From positions 271,144 through 335,143 of the forward strand of contig NW_026515488.1 of assembly GCF_014898815.1 (NCBI RefSeq): a stretch of 64,000 nt of DNA. The letters run 5' to 3'. Each line of letters begins with the position of its first letter. Position 1 is the stretch's first letter. The position numbers and the translations under genes were made by a program. This stretch comes from Panonychus citri. Taxonomy: Eukaryota; Arthropoda; Arachnida; Trombidiformes; Tetranychidae. The notes under the pieces were generated by a model, which was given only the letters and a program-made list of their open reading frames with translations, ran no database searches and was not told the origin of the DNA. Shown here one piece after another: positions 44,418 through 52,700 of the stretch.

Positions 44418-47400
44418 CTGAGTAAAGTGAGAAAAAAATGGCAAATTCGAAATTCAAAATTTGAGAAAAAATAATGAATTACAGTTTAACATGGAAAATA
44501 AAATGTCAGGGTGAATCAAAGTGACCTTTCCCTCTTATGGTCAGTTGATTTTCAACAGACATTAAAAAGTTTTATGTTTAAAGAGTCAATGGTCACTCGA
44601 AAAATAGTTAATAGTTTTTAAATAAACTCGATGCTGGACTCGAGTGAGTTAATTAACTTTCACCGGTTAGATGGTGAAAATAACGGAACCAATTCAAGTG
44701 GAAGATTAAACAATGTAACATGAATGAATCTCCGTTATCTGAATTTAGATTTTTTCCCTTACATTCTGAACCTTTCTGAATCTGCTCGATTTTTTTGCGA
44801 ATTTTATCTTGTCAACTATTCTAAAATATTAATAGCTTATGAATCGTTCTCAAATCAATCCCTTGACATTCAAATTAACTGCAATTAAGGTGAAAATCCA
44901 ACTGGAACCTCGATGTATTTGTGTGTAAATTATTTTCTCCTTGCATGATTAAAGTAATTTACATTTACCATTGAATAATATCATTACCATTATCATCATC
45001 ATCTCCATCATGACAGTCATCATGAAATTTACTGAATTAACTGATAGTTAACAATATAAACCAGTAATCACCAATTTGATCACTAATTTCAGATTACGAT
45101 TAGCAATTAACTTATAACCACGAAGATAGTAAAATTATCATTATTGTAATTACTTTAAATTGACTTTAATTATTGTATGTAAATCCAGATTAGTAGGGAG
45201 ATAAAAAAAAAATAACCAATGTAAAAGTTTTAATTGTAATTGTAATTGTGTTTTTGATTAAATCAAACAATTACTAATTGATGCTCATGATGATCATCAT
45301 TATTATTGTCAACCAGTTTGATTTGCTTTCAAATGATTGACTTTTGCTGTAACAATGTTTCAATAATTAATTGCTAGTTAATTGTTTGCTAATGATAACA
45401 AACGGTTTCTCTAATCAGCTGATAATTTATTCAGTGATTAAACATGATACAAATTGAAGTAATCAATTGATTATTCTCATGATAATATGATTAACTTGGA
45501 AACTGTAGTGAGACATCAATCATACAGATTGAGATTTAATCGTGTAACTGATTAACTGAAAATTCATTGAAAATGGTTAACAATTATTCACATTCTTCAT
45601 TTACTAAGTAAGAAACTAATCAAATTTTTTTCTCTTTCAATTCTTCCAATTCAATCAACCACACCATGGATCTAGTGTCGGATTTAGCTTGCTAATCATA
45701 GCGGGATATGATCTGATTAAACAACAGATTCAAACTAGATCAAGATTTAATCAGGTTAATCTATCAAAGTGGCTTACAATTGCTTTCCATAGTGTCCTAA
45801 TTGCTTTCATGGTGAAAACAATTTCTCAAAATTGTCTATGGCAAAATCGAGCCTCACTTTTCACGTAAGAATACATTTCAGATTTGACCCTTTTGACCTC
45901 TAATATTCATGACCCTTGACCATTACACAGAGCTGGACTATTGGCTGCCCCTGAGAATGCAAAAATGCATTACAATTATGCAAACTTACAGAAAGACATA
46001 GGAAACAACGAGGCTGCAGTTTATCATTATCGTGAAGCATTAAGGTGAGTTTCATCATGGAAATTGAATAACAACTGAATTCAACAAATGAACATTTCGA
46101 AAATTTAATTTCACTCCAATTTCTTATTGTAATTTTATCAATTGGAAATAGACTATGGCCAACCCATGAGAGCTCTTGGAACAATTTAGCTACCCTGTTA
46201 CCTGATCCGGAAGAAGCTGAATATCACTTAATCCAAGCTCTTAAAATTAATCCATACCATCCAAAAGCTCATTTTAATCTCGCATGTATATACAGGTAAG
46301 AATGAAACTTGTGGTCATCAGAATAATAATAATCATCATGATATTAGAAACAATCAATCTCAAGGTTTCATTAGAAATGTTAATAAATAATCATCAGTTA
46401 ATCAGCTGATGCGAAAGCAGAAAATTCAATAATAAGAATAGACTATTAATGATATACAATATTTATCCAATAAAAGAAGCAAAAAATAATAATATCAACA
46501 TCAATTACTATCATCATCATATCTCATCAACATTATCATCACATAATATATAAGATACAAATGATAATCATCATTGATACAGTTTATCATCATCATCATC
46601 ATCATCATCCAAGTGTATTAACAGTAAATCAGATTTATCTTGAGGATAAGTTTGAGTGTAAATCAGATTAAACAATCAACGGGTGTAAATCATAACAATT
46701 GCTAAATTAAATGATATTAATAAGAAAGATAAGATAATAGATTTTATATTTTTTCTGCTCACGAGTATTTCTCATCCTCATCATTATCCCTCATCCTATT
46801 TTATCAACAATAAAAATAGAAATACATTTATACAGATTAACAGGAAAATAGATCAGAAATAAATAAGACCAATGATGAAAATAATAACTCAATGGATAAG
46901 CTAATTAATAATCAATAACAAAAGGCTCAGGAGATAATTACTGATTCAATTACTGTTAATAGACAATTAAGATGATGATGCGTGATAATCAATTGATTTA
47001 ATTATCATATAATTCAATCTTATAACTGGAAACTGGGTCAAGATTGAGAGAGAGAATATCTTTACATCGAGTTGATAGAGTTCAATTGTAATCAGAAACT
47101 GAGAGAATTCAAATTAACATGAAAGTTATCATGAAACTCTGGATCATAAATCATCAACAATCATTAACCGGAAATAATTAATTTCCATATTATGTTAATT
47201 TATCAAATTTTTTGATTCGAATTTTTTTCTTTCTCATTTTTTTTTCTTCTCTTGTCTTCCTCGGCGTTACCTTTACATTATCCAACACACACTATTAATA
47301 TATTAATACCATGTAACAGTAAAAAAGGTTTAACCAGTCAGGCGATTAATTTACTTCAACGAAGCATTGAATTGGATTCCAATTTTCCTGAACCTTATTC

Positions 47401-47506
47401 ATCGTTGGCAACAATTTACGCTGAGAAGGGTTTACATGGGTACGCTCAATCGTTACATGAAAAATCACTCAAACTTTTATCCTTAGCGAATCAATTTGAA
47501 TATTAA
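34335..47506 (+). CDS. TMTC1: TMTC1-like ER O-mannosyltransferase with TPR repeats (5' end missing)
   Basis: TMTC proteins are multi-pass ER membrane proteins that O-mannosylate cadherin-type domains and carry luminal TPR repeats. Ten exons are read: 34335-34527, 34646-34719, 35469-35654, 41950-42169, 42994-43097, 43216-43767, 45676-45864, 45931-46044, 46152-46295 and 47320-47506. Phase is kept at every junction, giving about 653 visible residues. Exon 1 carries HPIHTEAV and exon 2 the NVGRADILC motif. Exon 5 has RQDNPASFSNSMLTR, and exon 6 has FLTYSYLCAFNFRLLLCPS, YDWQLGSIPLV and the LPASNL/VGFVVAERILYLP signature. Exons 7-10 give a last membrane segment and four TPRs (HYNYANLQKDIGNNEAAVYHY, WNNLATLL, HFNLACIY, PYSSLATIYAEKG). 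The order and wording fit TMTC1 better than TMTC2-4. The first visible base completes an Arg codon, so at least one upstream exon (TM1 and the luminal loop with the acidic active-site pair) is missing. The stop at 47,504 sits beside AATAAA. The TPR array is much shorter than the roughly ten usual repeats. Confidence 0.88.
38834..39501. mobile_element. 668-bp MITE-like element with ~190-bp inverted arms and TA duplication
   Basis: The left arm (38,834-39,025) and right arm (39,302-39,501) are reverse complements with only scattered mismatches and one 8-base insertion in the right arm. Both ends begin CAGGGCATTTCACCAAG when read inward, and each end is flanked by TA (38,832-38,833 and 39,502-39,503). 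TA duplication and CAGGG ends suggest a Tc1/mariner-superfamily, non-autonomous element, but no transposase is present, so the class is inferred. The roughly 276-bp centre holds a 19-base direct repeat (39,094-39,112 and 39,275-39,293) rich in CCTAA. It lies inside a TMTC1 intron. Well-preserved arms suggest a fairly recent insertion. Confidence 0.88.
40847..40882. repeat. (GA)18 microsatellite
   Basis: A perfect GA run of about 36 bases inside the 6.3-kb TMTC1-like intron. Confidence 0.95.
41950..42169 (+). CDS. TMTC1: TMTC1-like exon coding a poly-serine cytosolic/luminal loop
   Basis: This is exon 4 of the visible TMTC1-like series. It is read by completing the Gly codon left by the previous exon and ends ATG|GTAAAT in phase 0. 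After a short CNQPDG start it codes a run of about 45 residues that is almost all Ser with a few Thr, Pro and Arg, mainly from TCA/TCC codons inside a (TCA)n/(ATC)n tract. It then returns to a hydrophobic segment (NPWLYGPILIPTIM). It occupies the variable Ser/Pro-rich loop position seen in vertebrate TMTC1 before the FLTYSYL segment. An alternative is that a smaller or skipped exon is used, but phase and the flanking hydrophobic end favour inclusion. Confidence 0.7.
43098..43215 (+). other. GC-AG intron in the TMTC1-like gene
   Basis: The donor is AACAAG|GCAAGT and the acceptor is AAATAG|ATT. Joining them gives LTR-FLTYSYL, which matches the strongly conserved TMTC sequence at this point. No GT donor nearby keeps both the Arg codon and this match. 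GC donors normally need a strong surrounding consensus, and AAG|GCAAGT is close to ideal. Confidence 0.88.
43768..45675 (+). other. 1.9-kb TMTC1-like intron
   Basis: The intron runs from AG|GTAAGAG to CTAG|TGTCGG, and the join keeps LPR-SVGFSLL in frame. It contains a (GA)n run at 44,377-44,409 and ATC/ATG clusters. No alternative exon is apparent. Confidence 0.75.
44377..44409. repeat. (AG)n microsatellite
   Basis: A perfect AG run of about 33 bases, set in a wider purine-only tract (about 44,350-44,420) on the + strand within a TMTC1-like intron. Confidence 0.95.
46296..47319 (+). other. 1.0-kb intron inside the TPR region
   Basis: The intron runs from TACAG|GTAAGAA to GTAACAG|TAAAAAAGG. 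The join changes the TPR helix end to ACIYSKKGLTSQA, as expected for a TPR. The intron holds (ATC)n near 46,585-46,610 and otherwise plain AT-rich sequence. Confidence 0.75.
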
Positions 47507-47547
47507 TAAATAAAAAAAAATATTAACAGAGAAAAAAGTAAAATAAA
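47505..47547 (+). terminator. Poly(A) signals after the TMTC1-like stop
   Basis: AATAAA at 47,505-47,510 overlaps the TAA stop, and a second AATAAA lies at 47,542-47,547. Their position supports a true gene end just after the fourth TPR rather than a missed downstream exon. Confidence 0.6.
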
Positions 47548-48059
47548 ATAAAAACTTTACCTCTTTTCATATTGAGAAACAAAATGAACAATATCACCTC
47601 ACATTCAATTATTTATGAAACAATTGTCACGAAGAGATTTCGATTAACCAGTAATCAGGCTTGTGGAGGTGACGATCATGCAATTATCTTTTGAATTGGA
47701 TCATAAGCTGCCATCTATTAACATTATTGGAGATCTGGTTCGTTCAGAGTCTGAGTGTTTTAATTGTGATGAAATTTTTTGGTTTCCACTTGGAATGAGA
47801 GTAGTTGATTTAAAATGAATATGAAAACAAAACAAATTAACAAAAGATCAACTTTTGACTATAAAAGGTTAAGGAACAATAATAAATTTCTAAAAACAAT
47901 TAAATGCAAAGTATTTTACAACAATTTGAATTGTACATGACAGGTAAATGGTCAAAGAATTTGTGGTTAAAAAAGTATATAAAAAAATAGAGTGATTTGA
48001 ATAAAGATAATTGATTTGTGTGTTTGTAGTTATCATTTGGAGAAATTTCCGTTTCCAGA
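47507..48059. other. Intergenic, between convergent genes
   Basis: This is the 553-bp shared 3' region of the TMTC1-like (+) and NRF-like (-) genes. No exon or clear RNA gene is seen. No AATAAA is present on the minus strand; ATTAAA (minus, near 47,758) is the only near-canonical candidate for the NRF-like transcript. Confidence 0.6.
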
Positions 48060-51001
48060 CTAGGATTTGAAAGCAATAAGAGTATCGGGATTTGGAGCTT
48101 GTTTACTCTCTTTTCGTGTTATTTTCATCCTTGACCATTCGAGATGCTTTTGAATGAACAATTTATACAGATGAGATGCTGGAGCTTCAACAACCAGATG
48201 AGCCAAAAGAGCTGCAAATGAGCTTAACGTAAAATTGACAATGAATTCACATAACTGTTAATAAAGAAAGAAAAAGAAAAAATCAATTTATATTCAATCA
48301 ATTGAATAATAAAATACTAATTACCATAGTATAATGACCAAAAGCAAGTCTTTCACGGAGATATGCATATCTCCACCATAGAATTGGAAAGTGTAACAAA
48401 TAAATCATGAAACTTAATTTTGCCAGTGGGACAAATCCTTTCCAGGAAAGAAAAGTATTGATCATACCTGTAATTGAAAAAGATTGAAAAATTGGATAAA
48501 TCATCATGAAACTTTGAAATTTTAATATTCTCATCATTTTATGAGCTCTTACCTCCATTATCAGTGACACAAGCAAATATAATCCAGGCGATACAAATTG
48601 ACCAACAGGTTCGATGGAAAGTTGCATAGAAACCGGCTGATAGCGGTGTCCACTCATTTCCGATATTCCAAGTGTAAGTATAAAATAAAATGGTAACAAG
48701 ACCAGAGATTGAGAGTATCCAACAGGTCAAGCAAATGGAAAATGGAATGACCATATTCCTCTTATAATAAATAAGAAATCCAGCAATAAGACCTACACAA
48801 TATGGACCAAGATGAATGTAGGTTGGAGTATAAATTGAAAGGGCAGCGCCATCGGTAATCACTTCGGACGGTGAATTGTAAATAACAGTTGGAGCAGCTG
48901 ATTGGAAATAAGTGAATGAAAAAACGGTAATCATGGAGATGAAAATCAATCCATAGGGTAACCATAAGGCTTTGGATCCATACCTATGAATAAAGATTAA
49001 GAAAGCAGAAATTGAAATTGATCAAAATATGTTAAATGTTGCTATTGATTGGTCAACTTACTTGTAGAATACAATTAATGATAAAATGCAAACAAGATAC
49101 AATTGCATATCAGCAGCAATATACCAAGTATGAAGCATACAGATTTTAGCCTCAGGAAACCAATTGTTGATGAAGAAAACTGTACCCCACCAGTAATTGT
49201 TACACTTATCAAGTTGATAATCAAAATATTCGGACCATAATGGACCAGAGCCGATGGCAGGTATTAAAAATAGAAGAGCCAAAGTAAACCAAACGGAAGG
49301 AGAGAAACGGATAAAACGGTTCAGAATCATTTCGAGAACATTGATACGACCTGATCGGTGTAATGATCCAAGGGTAGTGTAGATTGCGAGTAAAGCACCG
49401 ATACAGAAAAAGGTATCAACTAGAACCCAACCATTGAGAATAAATTGAAATAGAAAACTTTCAACAGCGAAAATGTAACTACGAGCAAAAGCGAAAGTTT
49501 CCTTAATTGGTATCAGGTAAGTGTGAGTATAGACAATCCAAGACATGGAGATAACTCGTATTCCATTGATGGCATCAAGAGAACCCTTTCTGGTTCGAGT
49601 GTCAAGTAGCATTGATAAATTTCGAGGGATCGAAAAGGAAATCAGAAATGAATAGAATAATTGATCAGAGCGTACAGCTGAAAATGATCGAATTTTAACT
49701 TTTTCTACTGAATCGGATAGTTCAATAGTTCTTGAGCTAATAATATCAAACATGGTTCCAAGTAAAGTAAAGAAAGAAAGACATCCAAAAACCGTTAAAA
49801 TGATTATCTGAAGTCCATCGAATTGAAAATTTCTCTCAACCTCACAATGAGAAACATTCGCATGCATGTGTACATCTTTCAAAGCTACAAAAAGGGAAGA
49901 TAAAGACTTAAAATTAGCGAGAATTATTCAATAAAATCGAAATCGAAAACTCTTACAATAATCGATAATCTGTTCAAGATCATCTTTTGAGCACGAAGAG
50001 GGCATACAAATACCAACTCGACCAACACGCTCGTAACAAACATGAATAAGGTTTGAAATATCTTCGAGAAACTGTAATGGACAAAAGAGAAAAATAAATA
50101 TTCAATGTTATAATAATAATACTTTCGATTGTTACAACTTACCGTTCCCTCGATTGGTGTGTTTGTGAAATTGAAAATTCGTGTCTGTAGATTTAAATGT
50201 TTGGGCCTGGGAGGTAGAAAGACGTTATATTGAACCATACAATATTGCCCACGAATTTGTTTCATCTCATTTGGTTTATAAGCTGAATTCATTTTATCTA
50301 CTCCACCAACAGAATTGAAAACTAATGGAATGTGAAGTCCAATACACTGGTCAAAGGATCCAAAGTCAGTTATGGTTCCGTCCATCAGTCCAGCTGAAAA
50401 TGGCCGACCAGTAGCATCCATCACTATACAAGTACATAGACACAGACATAATGACAGAATTAAATAGATGTAAAAGTGAAAAGAGACCAATAAAATGAAC
50501 ATTAGTGAACATACTCTTGAATACCCATGATTTTTGCTGTTTCATTGCACTTAGAAGTTGATAAAGTGTTGATAGACAAGGAGAGCTCAAGGTAAGATGA
50601 GGAAGAATATCAATCGCTTCTCCAAGTATTGACTTTTCAAGAGAATCCACAATTGAACCAAATACTTTATGAAAAGCGAGCCAGGTAATTTTTTCCTTCT
50701 CAGAATCGGTAATTGCAAAAGACGATCCAGAATCAATTTTATCACCACCATCATAATCAATACTGTCAATCTTTTTATGTTGACTCTTTAACTTTGAAAA
50801 TTTAATCTCATTGATAACAGCAGCAATGGTTGACTTGATAAACTCTTTACCAGAATTAAATGTTTCCTCTACTTGAGTAGATTCCTCTGAATTGGAATTA
50901 AAATCACCATCATCATTATCCTCAGAAGAAGATGAGAAAGGTAATACAATCAGAAAGCCAGTAAAAAGGAGGGAAAACCAAAACAATGAAGGTTTATACA
51001 T
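48060..51001 (-). CDS. NRF-6-like membrane acyltransferase (NRF domain + acyltransferase-3)
   Basis: A complete seven-exon gene, 824 residues: 50515-51001, 50143-50423, 49957-50071, 49062-49884, 48553-48983, 48325-48467 and 48060-48254. All introns are GT-AG and in phase. The start at 51,001 gives a clear signal peptide (about residues 1-23, FWFSLLFTGFLIVLPFSSSS), then an acidic Ser-rich linker. The NRF domain (about 120-300) has paired cysteines in SSPCLSTLYQLL, FGSFDQC, GQYCMVQYN and GICMPSSCSKDDL. The acyltransferase-3 domain (about 395-800) has many membrane helices and the R-x10-H motif (about R404/H415: GIRVISMSWIVYTH). It ends with the family's typical LVVEAPASHLYKLF. Relatives include C. 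elegans NRF-6 and Drosophila drop-dead, linked to lipid/yolk transport and gut or drug responses; the substrate is not established. It is convergent with TMTC1 and divergent from Rdl. Confidence 0.92.
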
Positions 51002-51052
51002 GAAGATTGAGAGTAAAACAGTTCTCACCAAAAACCAGAGATGTTGTTGATT

Positions 51053-51158
51053 CTGTTGAAGAAAATTATTTAAACAAAACAATCAGCAAACAATTAACTA
51101 GAAACAGTTAACAAAATTACAATGGAAAATGAAAAAGAAAATTAAAATCAACACTTAC
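51053..51158 (-). other. Probable 5'-UTR intron of the NRF-like gene
   Basis: On the minus strand a GTAAGTG donor (51,158 downward) faces a CTTCAACAG acceptor (51,053). Splicing leaves about 50 nt of leader before the ATG at 51,001. It also removes the upstream in-frame ATG at 51,082, supporting the signal-peptide start. Confidence 0.55.
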
Positions 51159-51596
51159 AAAGGTTAAGTCAAGGAGAGAGAGAGACAAAAGGTAAACTCA
51201 AAGGTGAAAATTGGAAAAAGGGTTAAAGGTAAACGTGAGTGAGGAAGAAAAGAAACCAAATGAAACAATCATCACATTCTCCACTAACCTTTATACTTTT
51301 CTCTTAATCATCTAAATGGTGATAAAAAATAAGAAATAAAATTGTCATCATCAGCTGACAGAAAAAGTGACAAAAAAAAAGAGAAGAGCAGGAAAACCCA
51401 AAGAGAAATTTAAAAACCGGCAAAAGAAAAAAAATTAAAATTTTTTTCGAATTTTGTCTTACCAGTGGCGCCTCATTTTGTTCTTTTTCCAAACTAAACG
51501 TTTGATTTTTATTCTGACAAAAAATGTCAAGAATAACAAGTGAAGGAGAGTTTCCAATCGGAAAAAAAGATCTGAATACTGAAAAAAACTGAAAAG

Positions 51597-51629
51597 AAAA
51601 ACTTGTTGGAAACATGGTGAAATGCCCTG
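51597..51629 (-). repeat. Solo terminus of the CAGGGC inverted-repeat family
   Basis: The sequence AACTTGTTGGAAACATGGTG runs into AAATGCCCTG and then TA. It is nearly identical to the right end of the 38.8-kb element over about 33 bases, including the terminal CAGGGCATTTCACCA on the minus strand and a flanking TA. No matching left end occurs within the next kilobase, so this is a solo end or a related element with a different interior. It sits between the divergent promoters. Confidence 0.7.
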
Positions 51630-52150
51630 TAGAAAAGTTTCCCGTTTTTCCATTACAAATATAAAGTAAACTTGGTCTAATATTTTATTCGGAAATTTCC
51701 GAGTTGATGATAATATTGAATTTGAATTTTCTATTGTTCATGTTAGTATCTGATTGTTTCATGATGTCTATGGACTTAAATCACATGATAGACAAATATC
51801 TGGATTAGTTTGCTTTAGAAGAGGCTGATTATTGATTCGAAGAATCTGTGAATGGATTAGAAAAAAGCGCGGTAAAATGAGTCGAAAAGAAGAAAATATT
51901 CGAAAAATGCGCCAAAAAGTTTTCTCTTCTACTCACAAATAGAAGAGAATTTTTTTTGCTTTCGAAAAATAATTTTTCTCTTCTGGAGTTAATTCGGTTT
52001 ACTCAGTCTCTCTTTTACTTATCTTCTCTCTCTCTCTCTCTCTTTTTCATCTTCTCTTCTCTTCGAGTTTTCGTTTACTTTTGATCATCTCAGTCGATAT
52101 TTACTGTTAACCAGTGGTGAACCTAAAAAAGAATCATCATCATCTTCATC

Positions 52151-52177
52151 TTTCTCTCCTTTCTCTCCTTTCTCTCC
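52151..52177 (+). repeat. Three exact 9-base tandem copies (TTTCTCTCC)
   Basis: Three perfect copies lie about 360 bases upstream of the Rdl start, in a CT-rich leader or promoter stretch. They could be a simple repeat or a pyrimidine-rich initiator/GAF-type element; the sequence alone does not tell. Confidence 0.8.
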
Positions 52178-52505
52178 AGAAGCTTCATCTTTAGCTTCCA
52201 TCTTCCTAATGTGATTTCATTTCTCTCTCGTTCTCTCTCGTTTTCTCTCTCACTCCTTCTCTCTAATTGCTGTTATATCATAAATTGTACAGAAAAACAG
52301 AAACAATTGTTGATTGTGTTCCTTTTTTTTTCTTCTTATTCTTTAATCTTGTGATTTGTTCTCTTTCTCTGTTAATTTTGTTCTTCTGTTGATTTTCATC
52401 AGTCTTTTCTTTTTTTTTCTATTCTTCACCCGGATTATTCATCTCTCGTTTGATATTCTATTTGTCTAAATTTTTCTTATCTGTTAGATGTGAAGAGACA
52501 AATCA

Positions 52506-52700
52506 ATGTGCCTAAAAGTTACCCACAGACCCATCCGATATGATGATGATGATAACAATTGTGTCAATGTTGATGCCGATCTCGTTGATGATTGTTCACT
52601 GTTCATTGTGTTGTCTATCATTATTATCTTTAACTCTGCTCATGATACCCTCAGGCTTTGCTCACGATTGGCAAGCCTACAACAGTGGATATCAAGGTGA
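52506..52700 (+). other. Upstream ATG with a 64-codon frame overlapping the Rdl start
   Basis: This ATG is 34 bases before the first Rdl ATG and opens a different frame (+1 relative) that ends at 52,700 inside Rdl exon 1. Its context has T at -3 (weak), while the Rdl ATG cluster has G or A at -3. If it is in the mature leader it could lower Rdl translation. The encoded peptide is Asp/Asn/Ile-rich and resembles nothing known. Confidence 0.35.

Larger units (their letters stand above)
51160..52539. promoter_or_regulatory. Divergent upstream region of the NRF-like gene and Rdl
   Basis: About 1.4 kb lies between two head-to-head genes and should hold both promoters. No clear TATA box was chosen. 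The Rdl-proximal 500 bases are pyrimidine-rich on the + strand (CT runs, TTTCTCTCC triplication, CTCTCGTT repeats), probably 5' leader. A transposon end lies at 51,597-51,629. No exon other than leader sequence is evident. Confidence 0.5.

Noticed and set aside
51002..51082. Earlier in-frame ATG at 51,082 for the NRF-like gene
   Set aside because: It adds 27 residues in front of a clean signal peptide and lies in a probable 5'-UTR intron with good donor and acceptor sites.
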